In this document: in pieces, positions 51,501-64,000 of the stretch | How the letters are laid out: each line of letters opens with the position of its first letter | How positions within the stretch are numbered: the stretch's first letter is position 1 | NCBI RefSeq assembly: GCF_016802725.1 | Contig: NC_052673.1 | Coordinates: 8,257,037-8,321,036 of the forward strand | Length of the DNA: 64,000 nt | Origin: Solenopsis invicta | Lineage: Eukaryota; Arthropoda; Insecta; Hymenoptera; Formicidae | Direction of reading: 5' to 3' | Program-made: the position numbers and the translations under genes | Notes under the pieces: generated by a model | Database searches by the model: none | What the model was told of the DNA's origin: nothing | Seen by the model: the letters and a program-made list of their open reading frames with translations, nothing else

Positions 51501-52789
51501 TCAACAGACATTTGACGTATCAATGCGCACTGGTGCGTCCGATCGAATTCGCTATAACAGAGAAAAAAATAACAAATTTTATTAATCATATTAATTTGAA
51601 TACATTTATATACATATTTTATTTTTTATACATTGTTGTTTTTATACTACATTATAACATAATTTAGGTTCACGTGTTTACACGCATATTAGGGACAAAT
51701 GTTAGAACATTGTGAATTGCACGTTCGGACAATGATAAAAGGAACGTAACAAAGATAAGAGATGTGAAAGAATTCAAATGAAACTATATAGAAATGAAAC
51801 GTCAATTCTACTTTCTGCTTTTCGCAATCAGGCCGTTCCACCCTATTTGCTCTTGATGCATTTTTTCGTTTCCGATATTTTTCCCGCATCTTCATCCTTT
51901 AAGTGATTATCATTGCATAATAGCGTATAAATTAATAAAATTGTAAATACAGACGTTAACAAGAAAATATTCGAATATATATGAACATAATTTTAAATTG
52001 AATAAACAATAAAAAGTTTCAGATGTATTCGAAGAAAATAAAAGAAAACACTAAAAATTAATAATTCTAACAAAATAATTAAATGTAATGATTCAAAAAT
52101 ATTTAGCCAAATTTTTATCATGTTAGAATTTAAATTGGCAAATATTAGTTATACTAATGAAAAAATGTAATATTAAAATTGTATGTAATAAGATATAATA
52201 TTATAATTAGCAAATTCGATTTATTATACTAATAAAAAATATTATTAGTACGGTATTACAAATTAAAAAGTCGGCATCAGGTCGCATCAGTGAAATGCTT
52301 CTTAAACTTATTATAGTCTTCGTCTAACGCGCTGCGGCTGCAGCTGCAACTACAACTGTAGATTCGATTTAAGGCGATGGCGCAGCTGGGGAAGCAGCCG
52401 AGATATAGAAAATTCACGCGGAATGTGCACAGCAGACGATGTTGGCTTTTGTTCTTATTATTTTCCCATCAATTTTGCCGCTCTTATTTTCACGCGATCT
52501 TTTCTATTTCCTGCGATCGTCTCTCATCTGCACTATTAAATACCAAAAGGGCGTCACTCATAAGTTCCATCTTTACGAGATATTTCACTTTCCGGAAAAT
52601 TCCAAAGTTCTTTTGCGTTATTTTTAGAAAAATTATTGAGAAATCTCATCGGCTGGGAATGCGCTTAACGAAAGACTTGCCCTAGGGATTTCTTCATGAC
52701 AAGTGCCGTAGGTCTTAGTAAAGAAATGGAAAAGATGATGCGATACATTCACAACTGGAATAAAACTGTTTCAAGACTTATTATGTATA

Positions 52790-52915
52790 CATTTTATTTA
52801 ATAATTTGTTATTGAGTGTTTGACAAATGTTATTTAAAATAAAAAATGAAACGGAAAAATATATTTTACTTAATAATTTGTTATTGAGTGTTTGATGAAT
52901 GTTATTTATAAAAGA
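52790..52915. repeat. Tandem duplication, 72-bp unit
   Basis: TTAATAATTTGTTATTGAGT followed by GTTTGA occurs twice, with TTATTGAGTG at 52809 and 52881, both followed by AATGTTATTTA. Confidence 0.85.
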
Positions 52916-54885
52916 AAAAATTGGAAAAAAACTCAGCAACGCGTATTTAATTGTAAGAGAAGTCTTGCGTCTAAAAAGGGAAGGCTCGTTAATTAAAAAA
53001 AAAATGATAAAATTTTTTGACTCTCTACAATCATTAAGACGATTTTCAATTTTTGATAAATACCTCTGCTTTCATCGTCGATTCTCGAGCTAACTATTAA
53101 TGTATGACTATTTTTTATTTCTGTTTTTATATCACGCCATCAACTTTCTCGATGAATCTGTGTTACTGTCAGGGAAGCTGGAAATGGAGAACACTATATG
53201 TACGCACTGCGAAAAGCTGTGTAAAAGTTGAAAATTGAAGCTGATAGAATCGTTCCACCGTGTGTACGAGCCATGGAGGATTTTCTATTCTCGCATAGGG
53301 ACATCTCGCACGCTTTCTCCTCTCTCTATCGATTCAGTAAGCGGTCCGTAAGGAAGAAGCGGCCTTAAGGGCGCACGCTCAATGGCGCTAACCTATTTAC
53401 CTATGTAGACCCGCCGGGACACCACACCGGGTGACTCATTTTCATCGATCCGCCGACATCTCATCGTTGTGTAACTTCCATCTCTATCTCTCTCTTTCTC
53501 TCACTCCCTTTTCTATTTTTTCCCCTCAATGAGCGTGACACCCGGGCACAAATTATCTTCAATGATAAACACAGGAATTGAGCCTAATGCGAATGAAAGT
53601 TTATACAGATTGTTTCGGAGACTTCTCTTCATTTACTGATTCTTTGCTCAGACTACTTTCCTTAATAAAAATTAGTGATAAATTTCTTAATTCATTTTAC
53701 ATTTACGTTTTTTTCTTTATACATATGTACAACATATTTTATAGAGAAAGGTTGCTAATACCGGTAATTATTTTGTTTTTGGATTGTAAATCTTAAATAA
53801 AAAAAAATAAAGTGCAAATTAAAAATTGTCTTTTATTATATCAGATTATATCATTGATATAGCAGTTTTAAATTGTTTTGAATTTTGCAATAATCAAGTT
53901 TTTTGTAAGATAAATAAAAATAAGCGTCTGCAAAAATAACGCTGTATTTTCTTTATTATTTTTTTTTAATATAAACTAGAAAAATATTTACAAGTTAATG
54001 TAAATGACGATTCTTAGAAGTCCCCCACTTTGATATAAAAAGTTATTGGCCTATTTATACAAATATTTTATATTATTGTTCTGCAGGTCACAATATATAG
54101 CGCGATCATTTTTAAAAATTAAGTTATTAATTTTTAAAGATTAGGTTATTAATTTAATAGATAAATTTTATAACACTCTATGCCTTTTATACAATACTTG
54201 ACTGGGGCAATAAGACTAAAATTATTATTAATTTCACGGTTATTAATGTGAAAATTAAATTATAAATACTTTTCAAATTTATTATGCATAAATTAAGTAA
54301 AACACAAAAAAAAAATTTTGTTTGTATATTAATTTATTAAGCGAATTTCTATTGAAATTTATTCTTATTCAAAGCGTCTCTGCACGTTCCTAATCTTTCT
54401 AAGTGAGTCACGTTGAGACAATTCGGTTAATTAACATATCTATCTTTCTGACGTCTTTGATAGGTTGTCGTATACATTTTAACAGGGAGTATTTCATCTT
54501 CTGACATTACACGTTACAATTGAAAGATGTTACTTTGGATATCACTTCGGCAAACCATTAGTGATTCACGTTGTTCGACTGTGGATGAATGATCGACTAA
54601 ATTCTGTGATGCGCTGAGTGATTCTAAAGAGAGTTAAATCATTCTTTTTTTTTTATTTAATTTGTATAATAAAGTTTGAAAGTGTTTACAATTTAATTTG
54701 CGTATTTATAACTGCGCCGTGTTCTCATTAATTTTCCGTATTGTTTAAATGTCGAAAGTCCATTGTTTTATATTTGTGATTTTTTACTACACCTTTTTTG
54801 TCTATCCTATAGTATAGTTTGCTTGCTGTCTTTCAATTTATCTTATGGATAGATATGCCGGTTTACTTTGCATTCCAATTTTACC

Positions 54886-54984
54886 TTTAAAACTATATTA
54901 CGAGAAAAATAACAAAGAGAAAAAATAAAATAACGTTTAAAACTATATTACGAGAAAAATAACAAAGAGAAAAAATAAAATAAC
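54886..54984. repeat. Perfect tandem duplication, 50-bp period
   Basis: TTTAAAACTATATTACGAGA through AAAATAAAATAAC is present twice without a visible mismatch, so the duplication is recent. It lies just upstream of a SINE-like sequence. Confidence 0.95.
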
Positions 54985-54999
54985 TAATAACTGATAAGT

Positions 55000-55145
55000 G
55001 CCTCGAACTGGCTAGGACGCCTACACGGAATACAGGGAGATCAAGGTTCAAAACCCTGGTTGAGGTAATATCTTTTGCAAAAAATTTTTCACCCTTTCCG
55101 GGGGATCCTTAAAGATGTTAGTTAGCATCGGTAATATTAAATTGA
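55000..55145 (+). repeat. Possible tRNA-derived SINE
   Basis: GGTTCAAAACCCTGG near 55053 resembles a pol III B box (GGTTCRANNCC). An A-box-like TGGCTAGGACG lies about 40 bp upstream, which is tRNA-like spacing. The region does not fold as an intact tRNA. A non-tRNA tail with a GGGGGATCC motif follows. No second copy was seen in the window. Confidence 0.35.
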
Positions 55146-55479
55146 CTTGTCAATTTAATTTTGTGATATTACTTTTCCAATTTAATTTAAGAGCTGTGTG
55201 AAACCGAAAGTAACGGCATGCAATTCGAAAGAATCAAAAATTGTATGTATTAATAAAATCAGGCAAGAAATATCATTTTAATGCCAATATCCTGCTACGA
55301 CCGTATACAGTAGAGTCTCATTAACTTTGATCTTATGGGGAGATAAGAGCGGAATGCTACAGTTATAGAACACCTTCACACCGGTATTAGCACGGGTCTA
55401 CTAATCACCGTGTACATATTTGCGCGAGTCTGTATAGGCCTATCTCGTCTTTAATTGTATTATAAATAGAACAGTTTTA

Positions 55480-55700
55480 GAACACTACATGTAAAATGAT
55501 CTAATATTAACGATAATATACTCACTCTTCTTTAAATCACATAATTTAGAAAAGAATGTCATATAAATTTATTCTTATTTATAAAGAAATTTTTTAAATG
55601 TTTTATACAGAAAAAGCCACGAATATATAAATTATGAGTTTTTACTTCTGTAATTATCTCAGGTGATCATGTTTTGATTATTATTAATAAAGTGTAAGAT
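55480..55700 (+). repeat. Unidentified dispersed repeat, partial copy 3
   Basis: ACATGTAAAATGATCTAATA, TAATATACTC, AAGCCACGAATATATAAATT and ATGAGTTTTTACTTCTGTAA correspond in order to ACATGTAAAATGCTCTAATA, TAATGTACTC, AAGCCATGAATGTAGGAATT and ATGAGTTTTTATTCCTTTAA at 62.68-62.85 kb. Confidence 0.6.
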
Positions 55701-56160
55701 TTAATATTTGAGAAATAAAAAAAGCGAGTGTCGCTTTATGAAACTTTTATCGGTATTGGCGATACTCTTTCCTCTACAAATTAAAAGCAAAGTTATAAAA
55801 TTAATATTAAGATTTAGAAAAGATTCAGATTTTTGTTACTTAAAACAATGAAAAATATTTAATTATTAATTATTTAAAAAATTATTTTATTAAAAATATT
55901 TAAGAATAATATATTTTTGATGTTTTTTCTTTTTCATATTCAAGAAGCTTCCAATTTGCGACTCAAACAAACTGCAGGCAGTCTCGTATTCTGTTAAAGC
56001 CAAAAATCAATAGCGATTTCACAAAAGAATTTGTAAATGAAAACTGTTGCAGTAGATCTTGATACTTTATAATAATATCAAAAATATTTGTTATGCAAAC
56101 AGAATTTACGAGGAAATATTTTCTTTTTTTTTAGCTTTTACTTTTAAAAATAGTTTTATG

Positions 56161-56218
56161 CTCTTTTTGACCTTATCACTAGAATTTATGTTCTTTTTGA
56201 CCTTATCACTAGAATTTT
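56161..56218. repeat. Tandem duplication, 30-bp unit
   Basis: CTTTTTGACCTTATCACTAG followed by AATTT occurs at 56163 and 56193 without mismatch. It shapes a small hydrophobic open frame that I do not regard as a gene. Confidence 0.9.
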
Positions 56219-58083
56219 TTATATATTGCATTTTTTACTTTAGGAAATTATTAAAAAAAAATCGTACATGGGAATATTTATAGCAAACCGATAAATTTGC
56301 TGATTACAAACGTTATTTTATCTCGTAGCTGGCGCGTCTGTTTTGAAACTTTTGTCTTAAGTATAGCCTCGAAACTTTATCCATTCGCTGCTTTTTATTT
56401 ATTATGAAAATATCTGCAGAACAAATGGAGTGTGGCTGTGCTTTTTGCTGTCTTTTCTAAAGCGTACAGTGAATGTGGTGTTGTTTATAAAGGCGAAGTT
56501 TGGGGCGCGAGTACAGAATGTTCGTATAAAACTGTGTATGTGTGCGCGCGCGCGCGCACGCGTGTGTGTCATTAAATAAAGTTTGGTTGTAATCATTAAA
56601 TACTTTATCGACTTTCCTGGTCACGGAAGAAAAATTGTTATCGATACAATGACTATCCTCTTAGGGATCGCAAAAGCACAAATTTTTCTTAGCATTTTCA
56701 TTCTATCTTCTTTCATCTGGACGTTTTGTCTTTATTCTACTTATTAAGAAGAAATTCGCTCGAGTCTTCCGAGGCGTCGCAAATTTATATGACAACACTA
56801 AAGACTTACTTTCTTTGAGAGGCAATCTTATTTTAAACATCATTATATCATGAGAATTAGTCCATCGTTAATTCACTGTTCCTGCATAGAGGATGGGAAT
56901 AAGTTTCTTATCCTGTAGCATTTGAAAGTTATAATAGACTTCTGTTTATCTTCATCGGATTATCTGTAGTACATTCTGTTCTGTACTGGCAAAATACCTG
57001 CAGGTAAAATTATATCGATCTGCCAATTTATATCTCTTCTCTTATTCCCTCAAGAAAGTTTTTTTTTTATTTATCTATTATGTATTACAAAAAAGTTTGT
57101 AATATATGACAACATGTACCTGTTTTCACATTCTATGCTTGCATGTACCAAAATAGAATGTGATATATACATATGTGTGTATGTGCGTGTGTATAATATA
57201 CATACCATAATATTTTAGGATATAGGTAAATATAAAATTACAACTCTCCTTTTCCTCCTTTTATCTCTCTTTAGCTTCCTATTTTTTTATCTTTACTCAA
57301 TTTAAAATCCTTTTCTTCATAAAAAATGTAGAAAAAATTAGAAAATTATTTCAGTATTAATTTTAAATTAGTTTTTTTTGCGAATTACAAATAATTTAAT
57401 GATGGAAAGTTTTGTGAAAATTAATCTTCTTATATCTATCTTTTTACGTTCACGCGAGCGCACGTATTGCATGGAATATTTTTATTATATAAATTCCACT
57501 TTTCTTCATTACGTTTCTATTTGTATTACTATTGCGATAATTACATAGTACTAACATTTTTTTATCGTATCTTCCAATTCAGTGAAAATTCAATAATCGC
57601 ATACAATTCGTCCATTGATTTTTCATTGGCTTTACAATTTCTTTTCAATACGAGTTCCCTTGAAAGAGGATTTTATCTGTTTAAAGTCTTGCAATTGTCC
57701 TACAAGAAACCTCGTCAAGCGGAGAAAAAGCGCGGTTCTCCTTTTTATCATTTGAGAATTCTATTATCATGAACCAAGTATAAGTTTCTTTACAAGGAGA
57801 AGGAAGAACGTTTTCATTAAGCCGTAATGAGTAACGATACAATTCGAGCTCTCACGGTTCGTTTCTCGCAAGAAAATGATTGGCGGATGGAGTTTCTCAC
57901 GTGACAATTCGTCAACTTTCAACTGTAATAAACATTCCTTCTCTTTTCTTCCTCGCAAGAGGTGGTAAATTCCTTTGCGTCAAAGAAAAATGGTGTGAAC
58001 AGAACAAATCACTTATACGAAGTAACTTTTCGTGCTTTTAGGGCGATTTTCTACAAAGAAATAATGCTTTATATTTATCTTTC

Positions 58084-58116
<33 letters not shown>

Positions 58117-58999
58117 GGGGAGGGGAAGAACTTTAAGAACGAAAAAGTTACTTCTATTTCCTGTTATACACTTTATACAGTATACAATAGAATCAGCTGA
58201 ATCTAACAGTATTCGAACAGCATTCTCTCAGCTGAATAGAATAGCGAACATAAGGTTTAAAATTTTAGCGACATTTATTAAAACGTCTTGTAAAATTCTT
58301 GTAAATGTTTTCCTTGCGAATTCAAATCTTGCAAATATTTCTCTAAATTCTAAACTTGTTGTGAAAACCAAGGTATATGTTCCGAAATAACTCTGTAACG
58401 CGTACAATATACCTGTGACATAGACTGCATACACAATCGATAATATCCATAAACAGCCGTCCTGTGGAACGTCCTAATTTGCGTTATGACATCATTTTAT
58501 CGAATTAATTAGTGCCGTTACATCGCGCATCACCGCACTGCTTCAAAGTGCAACCAACAAAGCTCAAATATTAAACTGTGCCTGCGATACGCCCATTTTC
58601 GACCGTTTTCACTATATGCACGTACATACGTCACGGACTTTTGCTCTTATCATAGTCAAGTGGACAATAATTATCATTAATTCAACTGTATGATGTGAAA
58701 AGCTATTACGATATTATAATGAATAAAATAAGTAAATTATACATAATTTCTTCTTTCTCTTCTCTTTTTATAACTTCTTTTAAGAATTAAGTCTTGGTTG
58801 TGATTTTATATTATACGCTGATAATTTCAAAATCAAAATATTTATATTTAGATTGAAGCAGATGTAATGTGTAAAATTAAATTATAAGCCTTAAAATTGA
58901 TATTGCAATTTATTGCAACATTAAACATTTTTAAGTCTTATTGTTTGAAACGTAATTTTGTGATTAAATTTTTAACTTTAATTATATTCAGTTTCTTTT
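56219..58999. other. AT-rich DNA without a recognised gene
   Basis: Contents are a short CGCGCG/GTGTGT tract at 56.54-56.57 kb, a GA tract at 58.08-58.12 kb and several chance open frames without recognisable domains. Confidence 0.5.
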
Positions 59000-59545
59000 T
59001 TTAATTATAAAAAAACCAGATGTGGGAAGTAATACGTTATTTTATTTTTTACGTAATATTTTATTTTTTTATAATAACGATTTGATAATGATATTACAAC
59101 TTTTCATAACGGTAATGATAACATCAGGATTGAAATAATCATTTTTGACGAGTAATTTGTTAGTCATTATTTATTAAAAAAAATAACTTATTAGTAACGC
59201 AAAAGTAACGTCTTAGTAAACATTAAATATAACATAGATGTATATGTTATATAACATATACATGTGTTATATATACGCTATATAGCGTAATATTTATGTT
59301 ACATTCGGTGTTTGCTGGGGTGTTACTTTGACTCGTTACGTAATGAGTAAAGTTAATATTTATCAATGAGTAACGCATTAATGGTTACGAGTTGATGCGA
59401 CTTTTTTATTTCAACTCTGGCCTTACTATTACTATTATAGAAAATTGTAACGTCATTATCAAATTATAAGAAAATATTATAAAAGTGTAGCGGTAATAAA
59501 TAACGGCGTTCTTTATTGTAACTTATTATCTTCCATTTCTGAGAA
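59000..59545. mobile_element. TAACG-rich palindromic element, copy 3
   Basis: The left half (GGGAAGTAATACGTTAT, TATAATAACGATTTGATAAT, ATTACAACTTTTCAT, TGAAATAATCATTTTTGACG) has its inverted counterpart on the right (in reverse: ATGGAAGATAATAAGTTAC, ATAATTTGATAATGACGTTAC, given here as ATTTGATAATGACG, then ACAATTTTCTAT). The motif order is the same as in copy 2 at 28.55 kb. The centre holds GGTGTTTGCTGGGG at about 59.31 kb, matching the terminus of the MITE at 23778, so a related MITE appears to be nested here. Confidence 0.65.
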
Positions 59546-60520
59546 AAACATAAAATAGAGAAATGCAACTAAATTTTATGGCGGACAAATATGACATTTG
59601 ATGTTATATATCGCGAGTCTTTTTTCAGAATTTTCTCTCGTAACGTTTGTCGTTCGAAAAAAAAACGTTTCGATAGCAAATAATTCATAAAAGTAGAAAA
59701 AAAAACAATTCAACGCTGTGCGCTAATAATTCAGTTTATTTTTCATTTTTTCTACATTTTTTTCAAGCTTGGATATCATGGGCCGGATCCGGCTCACAAA
59801 CCGTCAGTTGCGTAACCCTGTCATAAAAGTATTTCACAAGCTGCTCAAAAAGAATTAGGTTCGATACAAGACTGAGATAAATTTATTATAAAATTATAAT
59901 TAATGTTGATTAACATGACAGACCATGCAGAGTGTCTACAAATCTGTCTTCACTCTTTATATTTTGGAAATGGTTGAAAATGGTGAAAAACTGTGAAATA
60001 CATGTACGATTTCGTGGAACTAATCTTTTAAAAGAGTGACGATAAAGTGATTGAACATGTATTTCGCGTTTTTTTTTTTTTTTTAATAATTTTGAACATT
60101 CTGAAAAATAGGAAATAGGGACAAACTTTCTAGATAAATATATTCATAAAACAAACTTTTACTTACTCTAAGATTCGTATTAATTAAATAAATTTCTAAT
60201 AAAGAAATGATTTTATTTGCAAAACATTGGATTAATTTGTCTTTGAGACAACGCAGTCGGCAGTTACTCGATAATTGTTTACATGCGTTGTAAGCGGAAG
60301 TGATCAAATTATGCCGCTTGCAGCTCGCATTTGTATTAAATATAAACAAATAAATGTGAAATTTGACCGTCATATTACGGGTAGATGTACGGGACACGAG
60401 TATGTCATTAATTAGCAGTTAAATTGCTGCGCAATCCAGTTGTTAATTACATAAATTCACAAAATAGTATTTTGATAACCCATTAAACATATTTCTGTAC
60501 ATTTTTTAATACTTATGCAT

Positions 60521-60522
<2 letters not shown>

Positions 60523-60555
<33 letters not shown>
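60523..60555. repeat. (TC)n microsatellite
   Basis: About 33 bp of alternating TC. Confidence 0.95.
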
Positions 60556-60559
<4 letters not shown>

Positions 60560-60739
60560 CTCATTCTGGAGTAGCAGGAACTGTTGAAAAGATAGAATAT
60601 TAAAGGTGAGATTACAGGAAAAGAACGGTTTGTAGGAAAAGTTAAAAATTTAGTTAAATATAAATCAATAATGTTATTGGACCATCAAAATATCTAGATA
60701 TTCAAACCTGAAGAGATAGATTTTACATCGAATTTGCTA

Positions 60740-61650
60740 TAAATTTCTGATAATAAAATTCTGATACCAGAAGGGCAGCAAACTTCATACAGACTTCGTA
60801 ATATCTAAATGATGCCTGCAAATTGCTGTTAGAAATTTAGCAGAACCTGTTGACATTTTATATCAGTAAATTGGTAGCAAAAATTAAATAGATTCCGCTG
60901 ATTAAACCTGACGGTAAAATTGGTAGCAGAACAGTTTATGCTGTGCTGAATACAGTTATTGCAAGACTGCCGCTAGGTAGTTCCGTCTCTCGTACGTAAA
61001 ATTTGTCGGCCTCTTTATATAACCAAAATTTGATTAGAGTATGATCCAAATTTAAATGTCGTAATAATTTTTATGACATTTATGTGTGTACTTAGAGCGA
61101 GACATAATAATCTCTTTGCACTAAGGAAAGTATCAAGTAGAGTACTAAAAAAAATCAATAGTGTTGGTACGCAGAACGTGGGCCACAATACACATTTTTA
61201 TGAATTAATTGTATTGTACGGACTTTATTTATATTGTATATTATTTATATTTACTGTAAGATATATTTATTTCCATTAATAAATTTGTTTAAAATTATGT
61301 CCTTGAAATAAAAATAAGAAATCACAGGAATGTTAGTTTTAAAGATTTTTCAGTAGCTTTAATGTTACTATTAAAATATTTATACAACAACAGAGTCTGA
61401 TCGATATCTGCTACCAGTCTGCATCAGATTGTGTCGCGTAGGTTTTGTTTGCTTTTTGCTGCAGTTCCAATCTGACGTCAGGTCCTGTCAACAAGGTCTG
61501 CTCGATTTCTGCTGTCAGTTTGCTGGCACAGAATGTCAATAAGTTCTACCAACAGAACGTAAGCAGAAAATGAGGTCAGTTTATTAACATTTTCTGATCA
61601 AATCTGTTGTCAGTTTGACGGCGTTCCGCTAACATTTTGTTGACCGGGTA
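60740..61650. repeat. Possible degenerate inverted-repeat element
   Basis: The left part has CAGAAGGGCAGCAAACTTC, GCAGAACCTGTTGACATTTT and TGGTAGCAGAACAG. The right part has CTGCTACCAGTCTGC, TGTCAACAAGGTCTGCTC, GCTGTCAGTTTGCTGGCA and a closing ACATTTTGTTGACCGGGTA. Several of these are in inverted relation (TGGTAGCAGA/TCTGCTACCA), but the alignment is patchy and the left boundary unclear. Confidence 0.35.
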
Positions 61651-61899
61651 CATACATATCAAAAATCCTGAATTACTTGAAGTTAGAGTGGATAGTAACT
61701 AGTTAAAAAATTAAAAGCTAAATAATTGAGTTAAAAAGTTAACAACTTTTAACTTAGTTAATTTTAAATGATTTAATTTGTAACTTCGACTTTACTTTTA
61801 AAACACGCATAAACTTTAATTTGTTAACTTCCTTCTTCAAGTACCGTTAAAAAAATTATGAAAGAAAAAAATACATTCCCACATAAAAAACCATTTTTT

Positions 61900-63400
61900 T
61901 GTTTTTTTCGTATAAACTTAATTTACAAATTAAATATTAAATTTGTTTGATAATCCATATTATAAATTATATAATTGTTTGGGTAATCTAACTTTTAAAA
62001 TTTACGAATTTCTAATTTAATATGATTAATATTAAATTTTCCAAATTAATTTAATTAACCCAAGTTAATTTAAATTTAATGTAACTTTTACTTAGTTAGT
62101 TTTTTATTTATGTAACTAAATTTATTTTATAAGCCATTAACTTAAAATTTAGTTAAAAGAATATATTAACTTACTCAACCTTAAAACAGAAGAACGAATT
62201 GTCGCTTTCAGGAAGTCATTATTTGAATATATTAAATATTAAACGTATCTTTGTCTTGAATAATGCATATAAAACTCAGTTTTAATATTAACATTTAAAT
62301 GGGTAAGTGGAATGATTACAGAACTCCAGGCATAGTTTTCTTAAATATTTTATACTTTGAGGTTGGCAACCGAGTCGATTGATTTATATCTTGCAGTTAT
62401 TGAATTCTTATAGTTATTTTACATTTCTTTATCTCTCTCATAAAGGTATAATGTAAATTAAATTGTAATGTAATATAAGTACTATCTATTTACTTAAAGA
62501 TTAAATATAAACTTTAATTGAATATGCATGAAAGGGTGTCCGCTTTTACATGTTTTCTTTTTTTTTATTAAAGTTATATAGATTATATGAAACAAAGAAA
62601 AAAAAATAATAATATAATTTTGATGAGTTTGTAGTTTGTTTTAATTAAAGAGATAAATTTTTCCTTAATTTTAGGAAGCCATAAACATGTAAAATGCTCT
62701 AATATTATCAATAATGTACTCGTTAATTGTATAAACTATGCAATTTGCAAAAAAATTTTATTTTTGTTTTTCAAAAATTTGTTTGTAGCAAATTTTATAA
62801 AGAAAGAAGCCATGAATGTAGGAATTATGAGTTTTTATTCCTTTAATTACCTAAGCAGATTTTTATCAGTAAGAAAAATAGTTTCAATAAACTGATTACT
62901 GTATCAATAATTAATGATATTTCATCAATTAACTGAAATACATTACGTTGAAGCATCAATTTTATCAATTCTTTTTTTAAAAGGTAATACAGTGCAAAAT
63001 TCAGTTTTCAAGAAATAAGGAAATACCACTTCAAAAAATTTATATCAATATTGACTTTTTGTTAATAATTTATACATAATATTTTGATAATTTTTATTTT
63101 CTATTAAAGTGTAGTTTTTGTATGTATAATTTTTTTATTTCCTATATATTTTTATAATTTTTAAGATTTATAAAATTTATAGTAGAATATATAAAATTTA
63201 AATTACATTAATAATATTTTAGAACGTTTTGAATTGTATTTATGCCGTATGGTCTCCTTGAGAAAAAAATATTAAATTTTTTCCTTCTTTAACATTTTAT
63301 TGGATGAAAAATGTTTACTCTTTTTTAGTTTTTCTTCAACAAAACTTCTGTAAAACGTTTGAATTTGTAATTTTGTAACGGTAGATTAGAAATTAAAGGG
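61900..63400 (+). repeat. Unidentified dispersed repeat, copy 4
   Basis: It is colinear with 44.93-46.46 kb: ACTTAGTTAGTTTTTTATTT, TTAACTTAAAATTTAGTTAA, CGCTTTCAGGAAG, TAATATAATTTTGATGAGTT and AACATTTTATTGGATGAAAA. The stretch AGTYATTATTTGAATATATT, then AAATA, is shared with copy 1 at about 35.25 kb. The copies are clearly diverged with many indels. Confidence 0.6.
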
Positions 63401-64000
63401 AATAGAAAGATTTGGAAATTTAAGGTAACATTTTTAAGGTGATCATAAGTCATAAGTTTGTAATTGTTGTGTAATTATAGTACTAATGTAACTTTTTTTT
63501 AAATTTTTATTTTGCTAAATTATTTTACATATTTTTCTTCCTTTTTCTGATTACTTGTTTGTCTTTTTTAGCTGACGGCAATTTTTAATCAACTATCTCA
63601 CGAAACTAACGGAAAACTATCCGTTAATATGGCTTTCCACAACTCAATATTACTGAGATTCATGTAATTACGCGTTTCGGCAAATTAGTCAAACAAGACA
63701 TTCAATTCGACACAATGAGCGATCGCTTAGATGATATTCCTGGATTCTATTTAGCAGACAGAGTCAAACTCGAAATCAAATTCGAGTGTACCGCTGGCTG
63801 CAAACTACAATATTGATGTCAGACGTTTCTAACAATTCGAGCGATAAACGTTCTTCAATAATAAAATTTATTAAGTTTTAAAATTCATTGTAGTTGTACT
63901 TATACGCGCTTAATAAAAAATTCTACTCTATCAAGAATTTTGAGTTTATATGTAAAATTGTGCAAAAATTTAAAATTTAGTTATATAATTATTAATTCTA
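63401..64000. other. Window end, no gene recognised
   Basis: AT-rich DNA with one less AT-rich stretch at 63.57-63.84 kb. No receptor exon and no clear repeat was identified. Confidence 0.4.

Larger units (their letters stand above)
46700..54880. other. Mostly unique AT-rich DNA, no gene recognised
   Basis: There is a (GA)n tract at 48514-48581, GA/TC tracts at 49882-49930 and 50190-50216, a 72-bp tandem duplication at about 52.8-52.9 kb, and less AT-rich stretches at 48.95-49.26, 49.93-50.2, 52.3-52.7 and 53.2-53.56 kb that are not obviously repetitive. None shows TM6/TM7 receptor coding sequence. They could carry regulatory elements. Confidence 0.5.

Noticed and set aside
52377..52685. 102-codon frame starting MAQLGKQPRYRK with a good start context
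   Set aside because: No recognisable domain, and composition becomes AT-driven after the first 25 codons. Kept only as a note because the surrounding DNA is less AT-rich.
55000..55075. Intact tRNA gene
   Set aside because: The B box-like motif is present, but acceptor and anticodon stems do not pair; a SINE relic fits better.
55310..55340. ACAGTAGAGTCTCATTAA resembling a pogo-type terminal repeat
   Set aside because: No matching inverted end was found nearby, so an element cannot be supported.
57467..57772. 101-codon frame rich in Phe, Tyr and Leu
   Set aside because: Composition is what AT-rich random DNA gives; no domain.

Overview
The window looks like nuclear DNA from an insect, most likely a hymenopteran such as an ant; the order is an inference. 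It is AT-rich, full of microsatellites, short palindromic transposons and decayed Tc1/mariner elements, and its one clear protein-coding gene is an insect biogenic-amine GPCR split by introns. No bacterial-style operons, CRISPR arrays, rRNA or intact tRNA genes were seen.

The gene is a beta-adrenergic-like octopamine receptor on the + strand. Exon 1 (8823-9479) encodes the N-terminus through TM4 and most of ECL2. Exon 2 (10886-11180) encodes the ECL2 cysteine, TM5 and the start of a long ICL3. The join is phase 0, and exon 2 ends in phase 1 at a good GTGAGT donor. The rest of ICL3, TM6, TM7 and the C-tail were not found downstream. Either the next intron runs past the window edge (more than 52.8 kb) or the gene is interrupted. 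The TM5/ICL3 junction sequence best matches the Octbeta3R subtype, from memory of the family.

Layout: 1-8.8 kb is AT-rich 5' flank or 5'UTR-intron DNA with a few repeats. 8.8-11.2 kb holds the receptor exons. 11.2-30 kb is putative intron with MITEs, a possible TATA/initiator promoter near 21.84 kb and a GC-rich block at 27.4-28.0 kb. 30.8-32.1 kb is a dead mariner. 36.6-38.0 kb is a Tc1-like element with TIRs of about 95-100 bp and broken transposase. 38.6-42.6 kb is the most unusual part: a zinc-finger gene fragment bounded by a 16-bp inverted repeat, a frameshifted C-terminal piece of a ubiquitin-specific protease (USP), and a 1.9-kb inverted repeat with 700-bp arms, preceded by tandem copies of about 280-310 bp. 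43-64 kb is dominated by diverged copies of an unidentified repeat family, microsatellites, a possible tRNA-derived SINE and a TAACG-rich palindromic element.

Most of the sequence therefore has no recognisable host gene. The octopamine receptor should be treated as the locus, and the rest as its intron or flank colonised by mobile DNA.
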